Origin: Riptortus pedestris
Taxonomy: Eukaryota > Arthropoda > Insecta > Hemiptera > Alydidae
Length of the DNA stretch: 64,000 nucleotides
Assembly (NCBI GenBank): GCA_019009955.1
Contig: CM032230.1
Coordinates: 102,887,001-102,951,000 of the forward strand
Direction of reading: 5' to 3'
Positions 46,347-57,393 of this stretch are shown here, piece by piece; position 1 is the stretch's first letter; every line of letters starts with the position of its first letter. The position numbers and the translations under genes are program-made. The notes beneath the pieces were generated by a model. That model did no database searches and had not been told where the DNA came from. It saw nothing but the letters and a program-made list of their open reading frames with translations.

Positions 46347-46616
46347 TTTTTTACTTTTGAGGTAACTAATTTCTTGAAATGAATTAATCGTGGAAACTAC
46401 GGTATAGAAGTAGGAGTTGAACGTGTGACATTTAATTTTTTTCTAAATGGCAATACTCTAGATGTATATTCGAATTTAGCGAGTTTGATCTGACAGTGTA
46501 ACGCTCTTATCCTCTTAGGATATTTACCCCCGTAAAGCCCCCTCTGATATATATATTTTACAAGGGATGTTGAAATGGGGATAATCCTACAATGTGGTTA
46601 ATAGGAAGGAAGCTAT
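46347..46616. other. No recognised feature
   Basis: Nothing identified. Confidence 0.5.
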
Positions 46617-46900
46617 TGATTTAGGAGGCGGCGGTGGGGGGGGGAGGTCATAATCGGATTGTGTGTGGACTAATTCTCCGGTTGCCATGGTTCTGGAAGG
46701 GAGAGGATACCGGGGCGTAAGTGGGTTTTGGGAATGGAGGGGTAATGAAGAGGCTGGGACTTGTTGCCGTTGGCCGAGGTCGTGGGCTGTGTATCGACCC
46801 GGACTCCCCGATCTGTGTCAGACCGTCTGTACTCCCTCCCCTCGTGTACAGGGTCACTCCTCATTCTCTATCCTCCATCTTAGACTCCTCTTAGAATAAA
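46617..46900. other. GC-rich island, open on both strands
   Basis: Unlike its surroundings this stretch is GC-rich, starting with GGCGGCGGTGGGGGGGG and ending near TCTATCCTCC. It is open in a + frame (46663-46899) and in two - frames (46648-46864), none with a recognised domain. It could be a promoter-proximal region, an exon or a captured fragment; the sequence alone does not decide. Confidence 0.4.
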
Positions 46901-47693
46901 TACATGTATGATATGTGCACTGGACGAAACAAATCAATTGAAATTGGAGAGACGAGGACCTTGTCTTTGCAGTCCAAGCAGCTCTTGTGATCATATGTGG
47001 ACTCTACTGTCACCCAACTCGCAACTGGTTGTTAGCCTTTGGAAGACTTAGTGCTTCCATCTCCACTGTCAGACATAGCTCCAGTTGGCAACTTCATAAC
47101 ACAGCTATATATTCCAGTGGACTAGCCAAAAAATAAAAATGGTTTGGGAAAAGAAATGTGTAGGCTACATCTTTCTTTTTCCTAATTGCTGGATCCTGCA
47201 TCACCGATCACTCAAAATGTTACTAATAAAAATAATTGTTAAAATCATGCCCTTTTCTCGTGCGCTCACCATAGAACACTCTGGTTCACTGGTCCAAACA
47301 AAAAGTCACAATCGGTTAAAATTCTGATGAATGGTAGGATGAACCAGGTAAGGTCCACCAATTATGCTGTCATCCTTAACCGCCCCCATGTTCGCTATCT
47401 AACGAAATCGTTTATATCACCCAGTTAAGAGTTTTAATAAGACTTTGTCAATCCTCGAAGTACGTCTAAAAAAATTTCACATCCTTTTCCACACTTGTAC
47501 CTCTAAATATACACTCAGAATCACTCTTCGTAATCAAACACTCATATGCTAAGTGAATCACTATCCCTATATAACGGACCCAGCTCTGGTTTTCCATGTA
47601 ATTTCCAATTAACACGATAATTGTTTTCTTGCGTGAATGTCCTCCCTCGGCGTCTTTCGTATTTGAGACCTCTGGAACGAAAGGAAATTGCTC
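46901..47693. other. No recognised feature
   Basis: Nothing identified beyond short frames without similarity. Confidence 0.5.
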
Positions 47694-47888
47694 TCATGCA
47701 CATATATTAATATGCTGTGGTTCCAACGTAAAATCTGAATGGTCTGATCCATCGAGCAGTTCCTCGCCCCCAAGATTACAATCCAGTATGTCTAAGCCGG
47801 AACCACGGGGATTATTATCTACTCTGATAAAATACTTGCTTGATCTGCGGGTATCCCTTTGCTGCGGCGGTGCCTCATAGTCAAATCC
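47694..47888 (-). CDS. Possible terminal exon of an unrecognised gene
   Basis: On the - strand an open frame of 64 codons follows a possible acceptor (GGGAATAG, AG at 47889-47890) and ends with TGA at 47694-47696. The translation starts GFDYEAPPQQRDTRRSSKYF and has an acidic middle (GLDILDCNLGGEELLDGSDH) before ending HINICA. The composition (balanced charge, Asp/Glu/Gly clusters, no low complexity) looks more like real protein than the other frames, and it could be the cytoplasmic tail of a membrane protein, which is only a guess. Against it: the polypyrimidine tract is weak, the + strand is also open here (47629-47880), and no upstream exon was found. I do not recognise the family. Confidence 0.3.
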   Translation of the reverse strand, partial: GFDYEAPPQQRDTRRSSKYFIRVDNNPRGSGLDILDCNLGGEELLDGSDHSDFTLEPQHINICA

Positions 47889-50800
47889 CTATTCCCGATA
47901 TTAAAAACTCTTGTGGTTGGCATAATTTAAAATAAGTGACTTAGTGTGGATATATTTAAAAATCTTAATAAGTGTCATTTCTACTTCTTCTTTCGAATTA
48001 CCTTCCACTATGACACAAGTTAACACTTAACACTTTTAGGGTGTTTTAATTTACAATATAACCTCATCACTAACCTCGCAGGTCTTCATAAAACAATCTG
48101 TGTTCTTTACCGCATCCATAGTTTAATTTTCGTATGTCCCGTAAAATCCTAGTGAATTGTAACGAATTCAGTGGATTTATGTAAGCTCTCTTGCTGGCAA
48201 TGAGTCAACTACCTCATGCCAAGTTCCTCCTATAGCAAATACACAAATACAATTTTATTTTCCTTTATTCCCTGTGAATTTCTAATTAAAGGAGTTTTGT
48301 AAAGGTATTGACTTAATACTCATATCTTAAAAAATGTGTTCCTTTTTCTTTTTTATTTATCAGGTTTTAATATATTGATCATCTTCAAATGGATTAAGTC
48401 ATCGACAGTCAAAGAAAATAAAGTATCTTCCCTTTGATGATTTTAATTTTCCAAAGGTATTTCACTTTTAAATTAGGGGAATAAATAAAGTAAACGTTTT
48501 TTAAAAGGCCAAGATAAAAAGAAAATGTAGTTAAATTTCCATTTTTTTGAAAAACAGTTCTCATTTTTATATAAACACATTTCCAGTTTCTCTTGCATGC
48601 CATTTTTTTTTCCACTATTGTTAAAGTCCTATTACTCGCATGGACACATTTAATCCTTAATGTCCGAATCGGGTGACCAGAGCCCAGTAAAAAGTTTTTC
48701 TTCAAGTTCGATTGTCACTGAAGTTCTTCTATGAGATCTTGTGGAATGATATTTCGGATGCTGTGTAAACCCTTCCCCTCCCCCTCTCAAATTAATTAAA
48801 GTCAGGGATTTCAGAATAATAATAACAATAATAGTTTAGCTCAACAAACCCAGATAAAATCAATTGCTGTACAGTTTTCCATGGAAGGATCTTTTTCCTA
48901 GCTCCAGAATTGTTGGCTTTCTTGTGAAAAATACGACTACTTCATTGTTCAGATAGTTTTTTTTTGTTTTTTTTAAATGCTTGAAACCCACTAATTGCAC
49001 AGAGGAGGAATATTTAGCCAAATCGTCCTGAGATTCAATTTCATATTCTGTTACCAGTGAGCCCATCCCCTTTTCTATGTAATAAAATCATTTTTTCATA
49101 TATATATATATAATAGTTTCAATATGTAATATCAAATATTAATTATTTATACTCTTATCCTCTCACGTAAGATAATTAAAGTATTCGACCTCATGAAATG
49201 TCTTATTTCTATATCAGTAAAAGAACGTAAGTGCAGATTTTCCACTTACCGCATATGTCACGTCATCAGACAGACCCCTTTGTAAACATGATTTGATATT
49301 TATGTTAGACATGAGATGTTTATTGATACAGATTCTTTAAATGAAAATTGGAAGAGTAAGATGGGCTTTAAAACCTACTTCAAAATGTTCATTGTTTTTA
49401 AATATTCAAATATTTAAGTTGATTTAAATTAATTCAATTTAAAGAAATAATATTTGAACTGGTAAATTAAAAGCGTATGTAATTAATTTAAACCAGTTGC
49501 ATCAAATTTGTCCAATTTACGATTTCATTAAATTCCCCCTCTGTACATTCATAAATTTATTGGGTGTATGCAAGATAGGCCAGTACAACACCTCATATCT
49601 CTGCAAATATATTTTTCTTGTTTAAATGTGAAGTCACATTCATGGGTCACAGACTTTAAATGTAGACATGAAATTATGTTGGTTTCTGATCTCGACCTGA
49701 ATGGAAAAGTACTTTAACAAGAAAGCAATTTTTATTTATCTCTAAAAAAGTCTATACTGCAATTTTCTTACTGAAAAAAATGTCCCAAGCTGTTGGTCAA
49801 TATCCTAGAGGTGTTGGAGTACAGAAGGATTCAATTTTTATGTCTTATATTGTATCCAACGAAAAAAGCTTCTTGACTTGTATCGATCCACAGGCACGTG
49901 GTACTTGATCCTGTGAACAGATAAATCTTTCTAGGGGAAGAAAAAAGGAAGTCTCTCAAAGACATGCAATGGTTTCCCGTTGCATTTTGCATCATATCAT
50001 CCAGCAATGAAGGCATCATGAGAAAAATTCCATTCACTCCAATAAAAGCGTAAGTGGAATCAATTCCACTCTCGACCAACGTTGTTAGAAAGCTATCCCC
50101 ATTGATAGGTATTAGTCAGTGTAAATATACAGACAAGAAACTTTAGGTACCCAACAGTCTTCACTATCCACCAGTCTAGTGAATACTGTGAGTTAAAGTT
50201 TAGACAAGAAGGGGCGTACTTGGTTTAGCCTTAATGAAATAATTGCACAGAATTGAATGTAATATATGCATGTGTGAAATAGCTATTTCACTATAGCCGA
50301 CATCAATTGTGTGTCATTCTAGTTTCAGACCTGCATTTCATTTTGAACTAGGTCTTTGTTAATGTTTCAAGTTTGTTTATTGCAGATTCGTTTTTGGTAA
50401 ATCTGCTTAGTTTACTCAACTTTTGACTGGCAACTTTATATTATATTAATTTGTTATATTTCCGCCCATATTTTTAGTAAAACATAATTTATAAGCTGAA
50501 TACACAGCAAACTGGTAACCAAATCACATGCCATTGAATCGGATGGTGTACCTATAATTCCTCTCTTGCTCAATCCCGGCATTAAGAACAATTTCAGTTC
50601 TTAAAACCTGTCTTAGTTAGAATTCTCCCTCAAATACTGAGCTCTGTAGAGAGAAACTTCAGTATTATAGCACCCACCTTGAGAAGCGAAGCGCCATACA
50701 TGTTATACGAGCAATTTTTACCCCATAATTACGAGGTTGTTAAGTCAGGCTGTATGTAATTTCTAGGATGTATTGAGGGGGTCGTGTTTAGTGCCTCTTA

Positions 50801-51250
50801 TTGTAAAATAAAGTGAAAATTGGGCTTTGCAGATCATAACACGGAGTCCATAAATTTTAATCGCCATTTTCTACTTCATGTTTTTTATCTCCCTTTTACC
50901 GTCAGCACTTAATTTATTAGTCCAATGAATTTCCCGTTTTTGCATTTACTCCGTGCACTTGGAACTATAACAATTGAGATGACATACTTTGAAAGAGCTT
51001 AAATGTCTAATTGGATCAAATTTTTGTTAAAAGTATTATTTATTGTTTATTTTCATGTAATATGTAGTCTACCATACTGGCCTTCCAGTAAAATTGACTA
51101 GTTAAAGAAGACGGCAAATAAAGTTGAAACTTCAGGAATAAACACACTTTTTCTTCAGGTGTGATTTTTCGTCAACTATCAGCCGATTCCCAACTATCTA
51201 CCCTACTAGGAATTTTCTAGGTAGAAGACTGGAATTACAATTAGGCTAAT

Positions 51251-51285
<35 letters not shown>

Positions 51286-51814
51286 CCTAAAATTATATAA
51301 TTTTAATTTTGTCCTCTATACTTCATGTCTTTTGGTACTGTTTGGAAATTTAAACATAAAACGGTTAATTTAATTAAAATGTTATACAATTTGTTAATAA
51401 TCTTGTTTCATCAAATCAGTGTACGCAACGAATGATCTTCTCCACTAACCCCTTTGAATAAATATTTCAATAAACGCCGTAGCACCATCAGTTTCGGACC
51501 AATGCGTCTGTATGTCGGTAAGTAGATTTTAAAAGGAATAATAAAATCTTTACACTTTACCCGCCATATAGAAGAAGAGCCGCTCTTGTTCGGGAAATTA
51601 AAAAACAATTATATTGAAGATTTAATCTTCATTTATATTCGTCATTTATGTTAAAGGGCATGTAAATATTTCTACGCCCTCTACATTCCTATTTCACTGA
51701 ATTTATATTTAAAATAGCTGAAAAGAATATATTCGTATTACTGGGCATTTTTGTCAAAATGTATCGTTTTATGGACAAATAGACACTTAAACCAACGCAC
51801 TCACTTATGTTGTC
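47889..51814. other. No recognised gene
   Basis: AT-rich. A possible HINE end relic lies near 50383-50420 (GCAGATTCGTTTTTGG, TAAATCTGCTTAGTTTAC). A poly-A run of 27-28 bases lies at 51254-51281. Frames at 48409-48705, 48860-49066 and 49831-50079 on the - strand have no recognisable domain. Confidence 0.45.
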
Positions 51815-52053
51815 ATATCTACCGGTGAAGACCGTCCGTAGTTACTGCCTGATGATGGAGTACAGCTGGCGAGCGCTTTCGAAGTGAAGGCATCATCTTC
51901 AGAGTTGTACTGAGTTAGTTCTCCGTTGAAGATGGTGCCTTCGCGTCGAAAGCGCTCGCCAGACGTACTCGATCATCAGTCAGTAACGACGGTCTTCGCC
52001 GATAGATATGACAATATTTTCATTTATACTGGCGGTTCCAACCCTTTATTTGA
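51815..52053. mobile_element. Penelope-like terminal fold-back
   Basis: The left arm 51815-51904 (ATCTACCGGTGAAGACCG, CTGATGATGGAGTAC, GGCGAGCGCTTTCGAAG) is the reverse complement, with differences, of the right arm 51928-52013 (GAAGATGGTGCCTTCGCG, TCGAAAGCGCTCGCCAGAC, ACGACGGTCTTCGCCGATAG). The right arm continues to AACCCTTTATTTGA at 52053. The same tail was retroposed into 44725-44812. GAAGATG followed by GAAAGCG is the style of sequence found at Penelope-like 3' ends, which are often arranged as inverted terminal repeats. The + frame at 51926-52231 crosses it and is not a host gene. Confidence 0.65.
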
Positions 52054-52861
52054 TTTAGCACTCACTCATAATTGCGAATATCCTCTTTGGAAATGTGCTA
52101 TCCAAGTTATAAGGATAGTCCCAATTATAAGGATCAATATGCCTGTGTCTATAGGGACTCGCCTAGGCCGATGCAAACGAAAATTCAAATTTGAAACTGT
52201 GGAAGAAGGCCGAAGATTCCAACAAACCTGATGATTTAGGAATATAAATACTTCGAGGGGAAAGCCGGATGTTCTAGTCCTAGGACAATTCCTGCTGAGT
52301 TTAAATAAATAATAGAGAAGACACCCGCTGAGTGAAAGGTGGATTCATCGCCGTAAGACAGCTAAAGTCTCGGATCTTTCGGCTTTGTCTTTTTTCTTTT
52401 TTCGGGATAGATTATAGCGGGAGGAATCTTGTTATCATAAGGTAGTTATTAAATAGTGGCCCTCCCTTCTCCTTGGTGTTGGTTAATGAGGAAATAAGCC
52501 GGAAACTTTGCTGATAAGAGAAAACTTATCTATATGTGATAAAGATTGAGATGATGTAAAAATGGCAATTGAGCAAATGTGGAGAAGGCGACCTTGTAAG
52601 GGGTCTGTGACTTTGGTGGGGAGCCTATCTACTAACGAGTAGCCGATCATCGCCTCCACCAATCCGGGCAGTTCATTCACATCCTAGGCCAAGTCTATCG
52701 TCAATGTTATAAGACTCGGTTTAAGCCCCGGGATCCCAGGTTTTTTACGAAAGCCCCTTCCGTAAACTGTTCATGGGACGTTTAATAGGATATCAAACGC
52801 ACAATGTGTAACTTTAGATGTCTCTGAGGTGTCATAAAGCCACACTGTGAACAGTCGTCAT
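52054..52861. other. No recognised feature
   Basis: No domain or repeat was recognised. Confidence 0.5.
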
Positions 52862-53160
52862 TAGGGTGCTGCGTAAACTAAGCAAGTTTCCCACAAACTG
52901 GAACTCGATATGCTGTTGATCTCATCTTAAAGTGAAAATGGGATAAGTAGAAGTGAGGTTTTACAAAAGTCTGATTCCAAAAAAAATACAAATAAATCCG
53001 TTAACATTCAAGTCATGTATAAAACAATAGTAGTAGAAAATTAAAATTCCAACAACATTGGTTACATATAATTTTTCTATCCTACTCAATATAACTGAGA
53101 TATTTTGAATTTTTGATTACTCCCCCTCTCCAAGGCCGATTTCAAAACAATATTTTCGTT
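52862..53160 (-). repeat. HINE-like element, diverged subfamily
   Basis: + strand order: GGTGCTGCGTAAACTAAGC, AAGTTTCCCACAAACTGG, TTGATCTCATCTTAAAGTG, GGTTTTACAAAAGTCTGATT, ATAACTGAGATATTTTGAAT, CTCCCCCTCTCC. It belongs with the 2693 and 19265 copies. The terminal GTCCGTCACGCAGG is lost. Confidence 0.72.
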
Positions 53161-53265
53161 GGATATTTTTATAACTCTTTTGTTTACATATATCCAATCT
53201 CATTCTAATTCTTTTGAGAAAAAATAGAAAGGATTTAGTGAATTCATTATTTGTAAAGCGTATTA

Positions 53266-54076
53266 CATATTATTATTATTATTATGTATTACAGTATACC
53301 GCTTCTACTGTTGTCATTAGTGGTAGATGGACCTATATTTCTTGGAATAAACAAGTTTCAATTAAAAATACAAAAAGCCTTTTTATGTCTTCTTCCATCA
53401 TCTCTAAGGAGTTCTCTTAAGTTGGTATAAGGTTCAAAGCTCTTCTAAGAAGATCGTATTTTTTTTTACATTTGAGGAGAAGATGTGAGACAGTAAGATG
53501 GACATTACAACAATCGCAGGTTGTTGGGAATACGCCTTTCAATAAATAACTGTGTTAATTTTGCGTGTCCAATTCGGACATGGGCAAGAACAACCTCCTC
53601 TTCTCGGATTTTTCTTCTTGCAGTATTTCAACGCTCAGTAATTTCTTTGCTTTGTTGCAGTTTATTGTCGTGGTCTTTCGAATATTTGAAATATGAGCAT
53701 TTATAATTCTCGTTTCCAGTCATCTGGGGAGATGGTTACTGTAGTTTCATCGTCTTGAGCACTCCAAATTAGCTATTTCATTACCCTCCAAACCAAAATG
53801 TGAGGGAACCCAAACAAGAGATATGTTTTTTTTTTCTGAGTTTTGTATTTGACCTTTTACTAGGTCTGCGCTACTTCGGGTAAGACTTTGGAGAGAGCTG
53901 TATGAGTCGGTAGCGATTACGAATTCTTGTTGCGTTTATTCTATATCATTTATAGCATGGCTTACAGCCATCAATTCAGCGGTAAAAATTGAATTTACAG
54001 AGCTTTTACTGCACTTCAATGCCTTGTTCCCAATAATCCACGAGCATCCAAAAGATGACTTCTCAAAGGCGTATTA
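53266..54076 (-). pseudogene. Non-LTR retrotransposon remnant with RNase H domain
   Basis: The - strand encodes, from about 54076 leftwards, SSFGCSWIIGNKALKCSKSS, then IFTAELMAVSHAINDIE and, after an in-frame stop, EFVIATDSYSSLQSLTRSS, then ISLVWVPSHFGLEGNEIAN. These are the RNase H signatures: a catalytic E in FTAEL, D in ATDS, and H and E in VPSHFGLEGNE. Next come EEEVVLAHVRIGHAKLT and, after a frameshift, YLLKGVFPTTCDCCNVHLTV, with the cysteine-histidine tail of I/Jockey-group ORF2 proteins. It ends at a stop at 53333-53335. The 3' flank has (TAA)n (TTATTATTATTATTATG on the + strand at about 53268), like I-type tails. The reverse transcriptase is missing (5' truncation). Several stops and frameshifts show the copy is dead. 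Confidence 0.85.
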
Positions 54077-54199
54077 AAAATCTTCAAGGGGTGAATTTTC
54101 AATCATTCTTGCTCTTCCTTTATTTAATTTATTTTATTAAATTATTACTATTTTACCATTATTTGCGTTATTAATTTTTTTTTTATGATCTGTTTTTAG

Positions 54200-54330
54200 G
54201 TAAGTTGGCCTAAAGCAATGCAGGCCTAGGAGTATGGTTGACACGCTGACGGCCGGATCTCCCGGCGACCTCTACTATGAATACTACCCCTACCAGGATA
54301 TGCATTTATGTCCCATGACCCAGGAATATG
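54200..54330 (+). CDS. Probable first coding exon of an unrecognised host gene
   Basis: A pyrimidine-rich tract ends in TCTGTTTTTAG (54190-54199), a good splice acceptor. The exon then runs to 54330 and is followed by GTAAGC, a strong donor (G|GTAAGC). An in-frame stop at 54201-54203 fixes the start at the ATG at 54234 (AGTATGG, acceptable Kozak context), giving 32 codons plus one base. The product begins MVDTLTAGSPGDLYYEYYPY and ends in MTQEY, rich in Tyr, Pro and Asp, without a signal peptide or membrane segment. A three-codon upstream ORF (ATG CAG GCC TAG, 54219-54230) lies four bases before the start. GC content is clearly above that of the flanks. This looks like the N-terminus of a regulatory protein, but I do not recognise it; downstream exons were not found and may lie beyond 64000. 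Confidence 0.55.
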
Positions 54331-56559
54331 GTAAGCTTTACTACAAATATTTTTACTATAGTTAGATCCTAATTATTTATGTATTAGATGCGTAGACAAG
54401 ACGCTAGGTACATAGAAAAGAAAATATCCTGTCTAATGAGCACAAGAGGAGGGAAAAAAAAAAGCTGTATGTAAAGGGCCTAAATGTTAATATTTTTAAG
54501 CACACGTTTAGAGGCATGCTCATTATTAGTTTATATTAATTTAAAATGCCTAAAATAATCTAAAATGTTTAATCCGTCAAAAATTATTTTAGACTGTTAC
54601 CTATATTTTTATCTTTAAATATAAAAATTCGACGTGCGTATGTAAATCTTTTAGCAACGTTTAAGCTACTTATCGCTTAAAGATCAAAAAAAGCTCTGGC
54701 TTTAAAGATCAAAAATTTCTGGCTTTCAGTAGCGTTTACTTATGAAGATCCTCATGTTTTTTGCACACTGAATCTGATTTCAGGTGGAAAAAGTATTTAA
54801 AATGAACAATAGAATACTTATCCACTAACCATACTTTTGAATAAGTTTGACTTCGATAATATTATGATAATGAAAAATGAAAAGGATGTCCCTTTTCCCA
54901 TTTAGTCCGAAATCAGAATCGATAAGTTGTCTGATATAAAACAAAACAGTTATGGGATTTTCAAAACGGCAAGAGTGGATAACTATGGGCATAACTAGTT
55001 ACTTCTCACAATCCCGATTAGGTATGTTTTTTGTTAATCAGTGTAATATAAAGGCTATATTTAGTCCGAAAACATTGAAGATGAGCTTTTACACAACCAG
55101 CAAATATACCATATTTAATGATCTTTTCCTCAATCCCTGTCTTCGCCGTTAACATCTCAGTACAACTTTATGCAATAACTGAGGGCATTAAGATATCCAA
55201 TTGGCTAAATTAACGCAGAAGTAGTTAGTGGAACAAGGATAGGTATCTTTCAAAGTCGGGTTTCTAGACTGCAAGGAGGCGCTAACAAGCTTGAGACGAG
55301 CAAGGGTAGTTAATCAAATTGAAATTAACAAGCCGTTGCCCTAAGAACTTGTAATTATCCAAGAGGTGCACAATATCGAGGCAGAGCAGTGGAGCTTCTC
55401 ACTATCTGGATATTCAATTATATGAGATGGAGTTAGGTCTAATGAATAGATCATGAAGAAAATGTCGTTAAACAAACCAAAAAAACCAAAGGAATATAGT
55501 CTTTTAGAGTACAATTTACTCGTTTAAACTAACATCAAAATATCATCATTAATAAGTTCCGAAAGCTTTAACTTTCCACTGTTTCAAAACAGAAAATATG
55601 AATTCAAATCAGTGAAGTGTGGACAACCAAGAACTAATCATATCATTCAATTATTGAGATTTAGCATTTAGAATGGCCACATTCAGATAGAACCGGATGC
55701 AATTACTTTAGCCTTTCAAAGTTGTAGTTTACTTTTCTAATACTTGCTATTAGTTTTCGTTTGGTGCACACTAATATATATATTACATATAATTCCATTA
55801 TTTTAATAACCGTTTGTTGGATCTGTATCACCTCAACTTGTAAGATCGCTTTTGGCTGTCTTTGTTGTCAGTCTCTGAAATCGCCTTTTCCAGCGTTAAT
55901 AGGTTCTCATAGATATACACCTAGATTGGTATCTTTGACAGTTTTTCTATATTTTAATTGCAGATTTCTTTTCTTTTCGACAATAGACTGAATTTGGCGA
56001 AGAATGGGCGTCCACAACGACTGAAGGGGGGGGGGAGAGTTGCAGTTGTTGGCAACTAAAAAATAAAAAAGAGGGAATAAATAACTGTGAAATCCATTAG
56101 AATTTAATAAAAAGGATAAATTGTTAACAGTATCATCTTTGACAGTCAGTTACTAGTTACTAATTGCATAGTATAAAATTAATAATGTGACTTCAATATT
56201 ATGAATTCATGATTTTTTTTAGTATATAATAGCAATCTAATTTCAACTTGGAATTCCTGCGGTTTAGTAAATCGTAAAACTCATTGGATTACTGCAATTT
56301 ACTAGTGGTTTTGAAAAACAATATGCATTGTCTGTACAAATGGTTTTTTTTCATGTACTCGTATGGTTTAACAAAATTTGGTTGTGGTACTCTTATAAAA
56401 TACTGGAGACTTAATACTTTATATAAAATAAAGTATAGTCAGAGTATAAATTCAAGAAAATGACATCGTTGAAATTAAAAAATTTTCAGAGTATTTTAAA
56501 TTTTTTGTCTTTATTATTTACTTCATACCTAGTTATTATTTTTTTTCTTTCTGCCATCA
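54331..56559. other. Probable intron, no further exon recognised
   Basis: AT-rich sequence with T-rich stretches; frames at 54952-55152 and 55761-55991 have no recognisable domain. If the exon at 54200 is real, this is the start of a long intron. Confidence 0.4.
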
Positions 56560-56715
56560 GTGCCCTTCCCCTTCTATTCATCCGATTTTCAAGTGTAACT
56601 GTGCCTCTAATAATCTGTTGTCAAGCTTGAATTTTAATTTCTATTTATGATAGTTAGAAACAGAGAATAGATGGTGAGATAATAGAGAATAGATAGTGAG
56701 ATGAAATCATTAGGA
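56560..56715 (+). repeat. HINE-like fragment, diverged subfamily
   Basis: TCATCCGATTTTCAAGTGTA and AGAATAGATGGTGAGATAAT match the 19265 copy. The segment AGAGAATAGATGGTGAGAT is duplicated in tandem as AGAGAATAGATAGTGAGAT (about 56663-56702). Confidence 0.6.
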
Positions 56716-57179
56716 TTTTCCCCCCTTCTCTCCTCTTCAGGATAACGCTGAAATTGCTTCTCTCAAATTGTTCCTCATCGACATAGTGTTCAATTTTATT
56801 TCTTCGCCTATTTTTATTATAAATAATAGCACTTTAGGGGGGTGAGACAGAAAGAAAATCGTTCTATAATTACTTTCATTCATCTTGTTAACTACTTTCG
56901 ATAGAGCTGTCTTCAATTTTTAAAAAAATGGGGAGGATATTTTCACATTCTTGTAAACTCTTTATGTTCCCATGAAGGTACTTGAGAGGTTCAAGACCTG
57001 GCATCCCATTTACTCCAGGTGATTTTATATTTTTCTAACTCCCAAGGTCCTCGTATAATTCTTCCAAAAAACAGACAGTGGGGGCAAGTCACATATATTA
57101 ATGTTTTCACTAGCATTTCTTCATCACTGATAACAGAATCACTCCTTAGTTCTTCTATATATTTTTTCTAAGAGGCACA

Positions 57180-57191
57180 TATTTCCCTTAA
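57180..57191 (+). repeat. HINE-like element, left edge before the MITE
   Basis: CATATTTCCCTTAA is the first half of the terminal palindrome. The second half, AAGGGAAATC, resumes after the piggyBac-type MITE. Confidence 0.82.
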
Positions 57192-57393
57192 CCCTTTCCA
57201 CTCCAATGCTGTTTTTGTTTTTATTCCACCAGCTCCACGCTAAAATTATGTTTTTTTAGTTTTAGTGTTTTTTGTGTATTTTGTAAAAAAAAACGAAAAA
57301 AAGAGGTATTACACCATGTCGAGTATCACTCGACAGTAGAGCTAGTGGAACAAAATCAGTGTCGAGTGACACTCGACATTGGAGTGGAAAGGG
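57192..57393. mobile_element. piggyBac-type MITE, 202 bp, TTAA duplication
   Basis: It is flanked by TTAA on both sides (57188-57191 and 57394-57397) and bounded by perfect 17-bp inverted repeats: CCCTTTCCACTCCAATG at 57192-57208 and its complement at 57377-57393. Starting with CCC and integrating at TTAA with TTAA duplications is diagnostic of the piggyBac superfamily. It encodes nothing. Near the right end are two near-palindromes, GTCGAGTATCACTCGAC and GTCGAGTGACACTCGAC, candidate transposase-binding subterminal repeats. It has landed exactly at the TTAA centre of the HINE palindrome TTTCCCTTAAGGGAAA. Confidence 0.95.
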
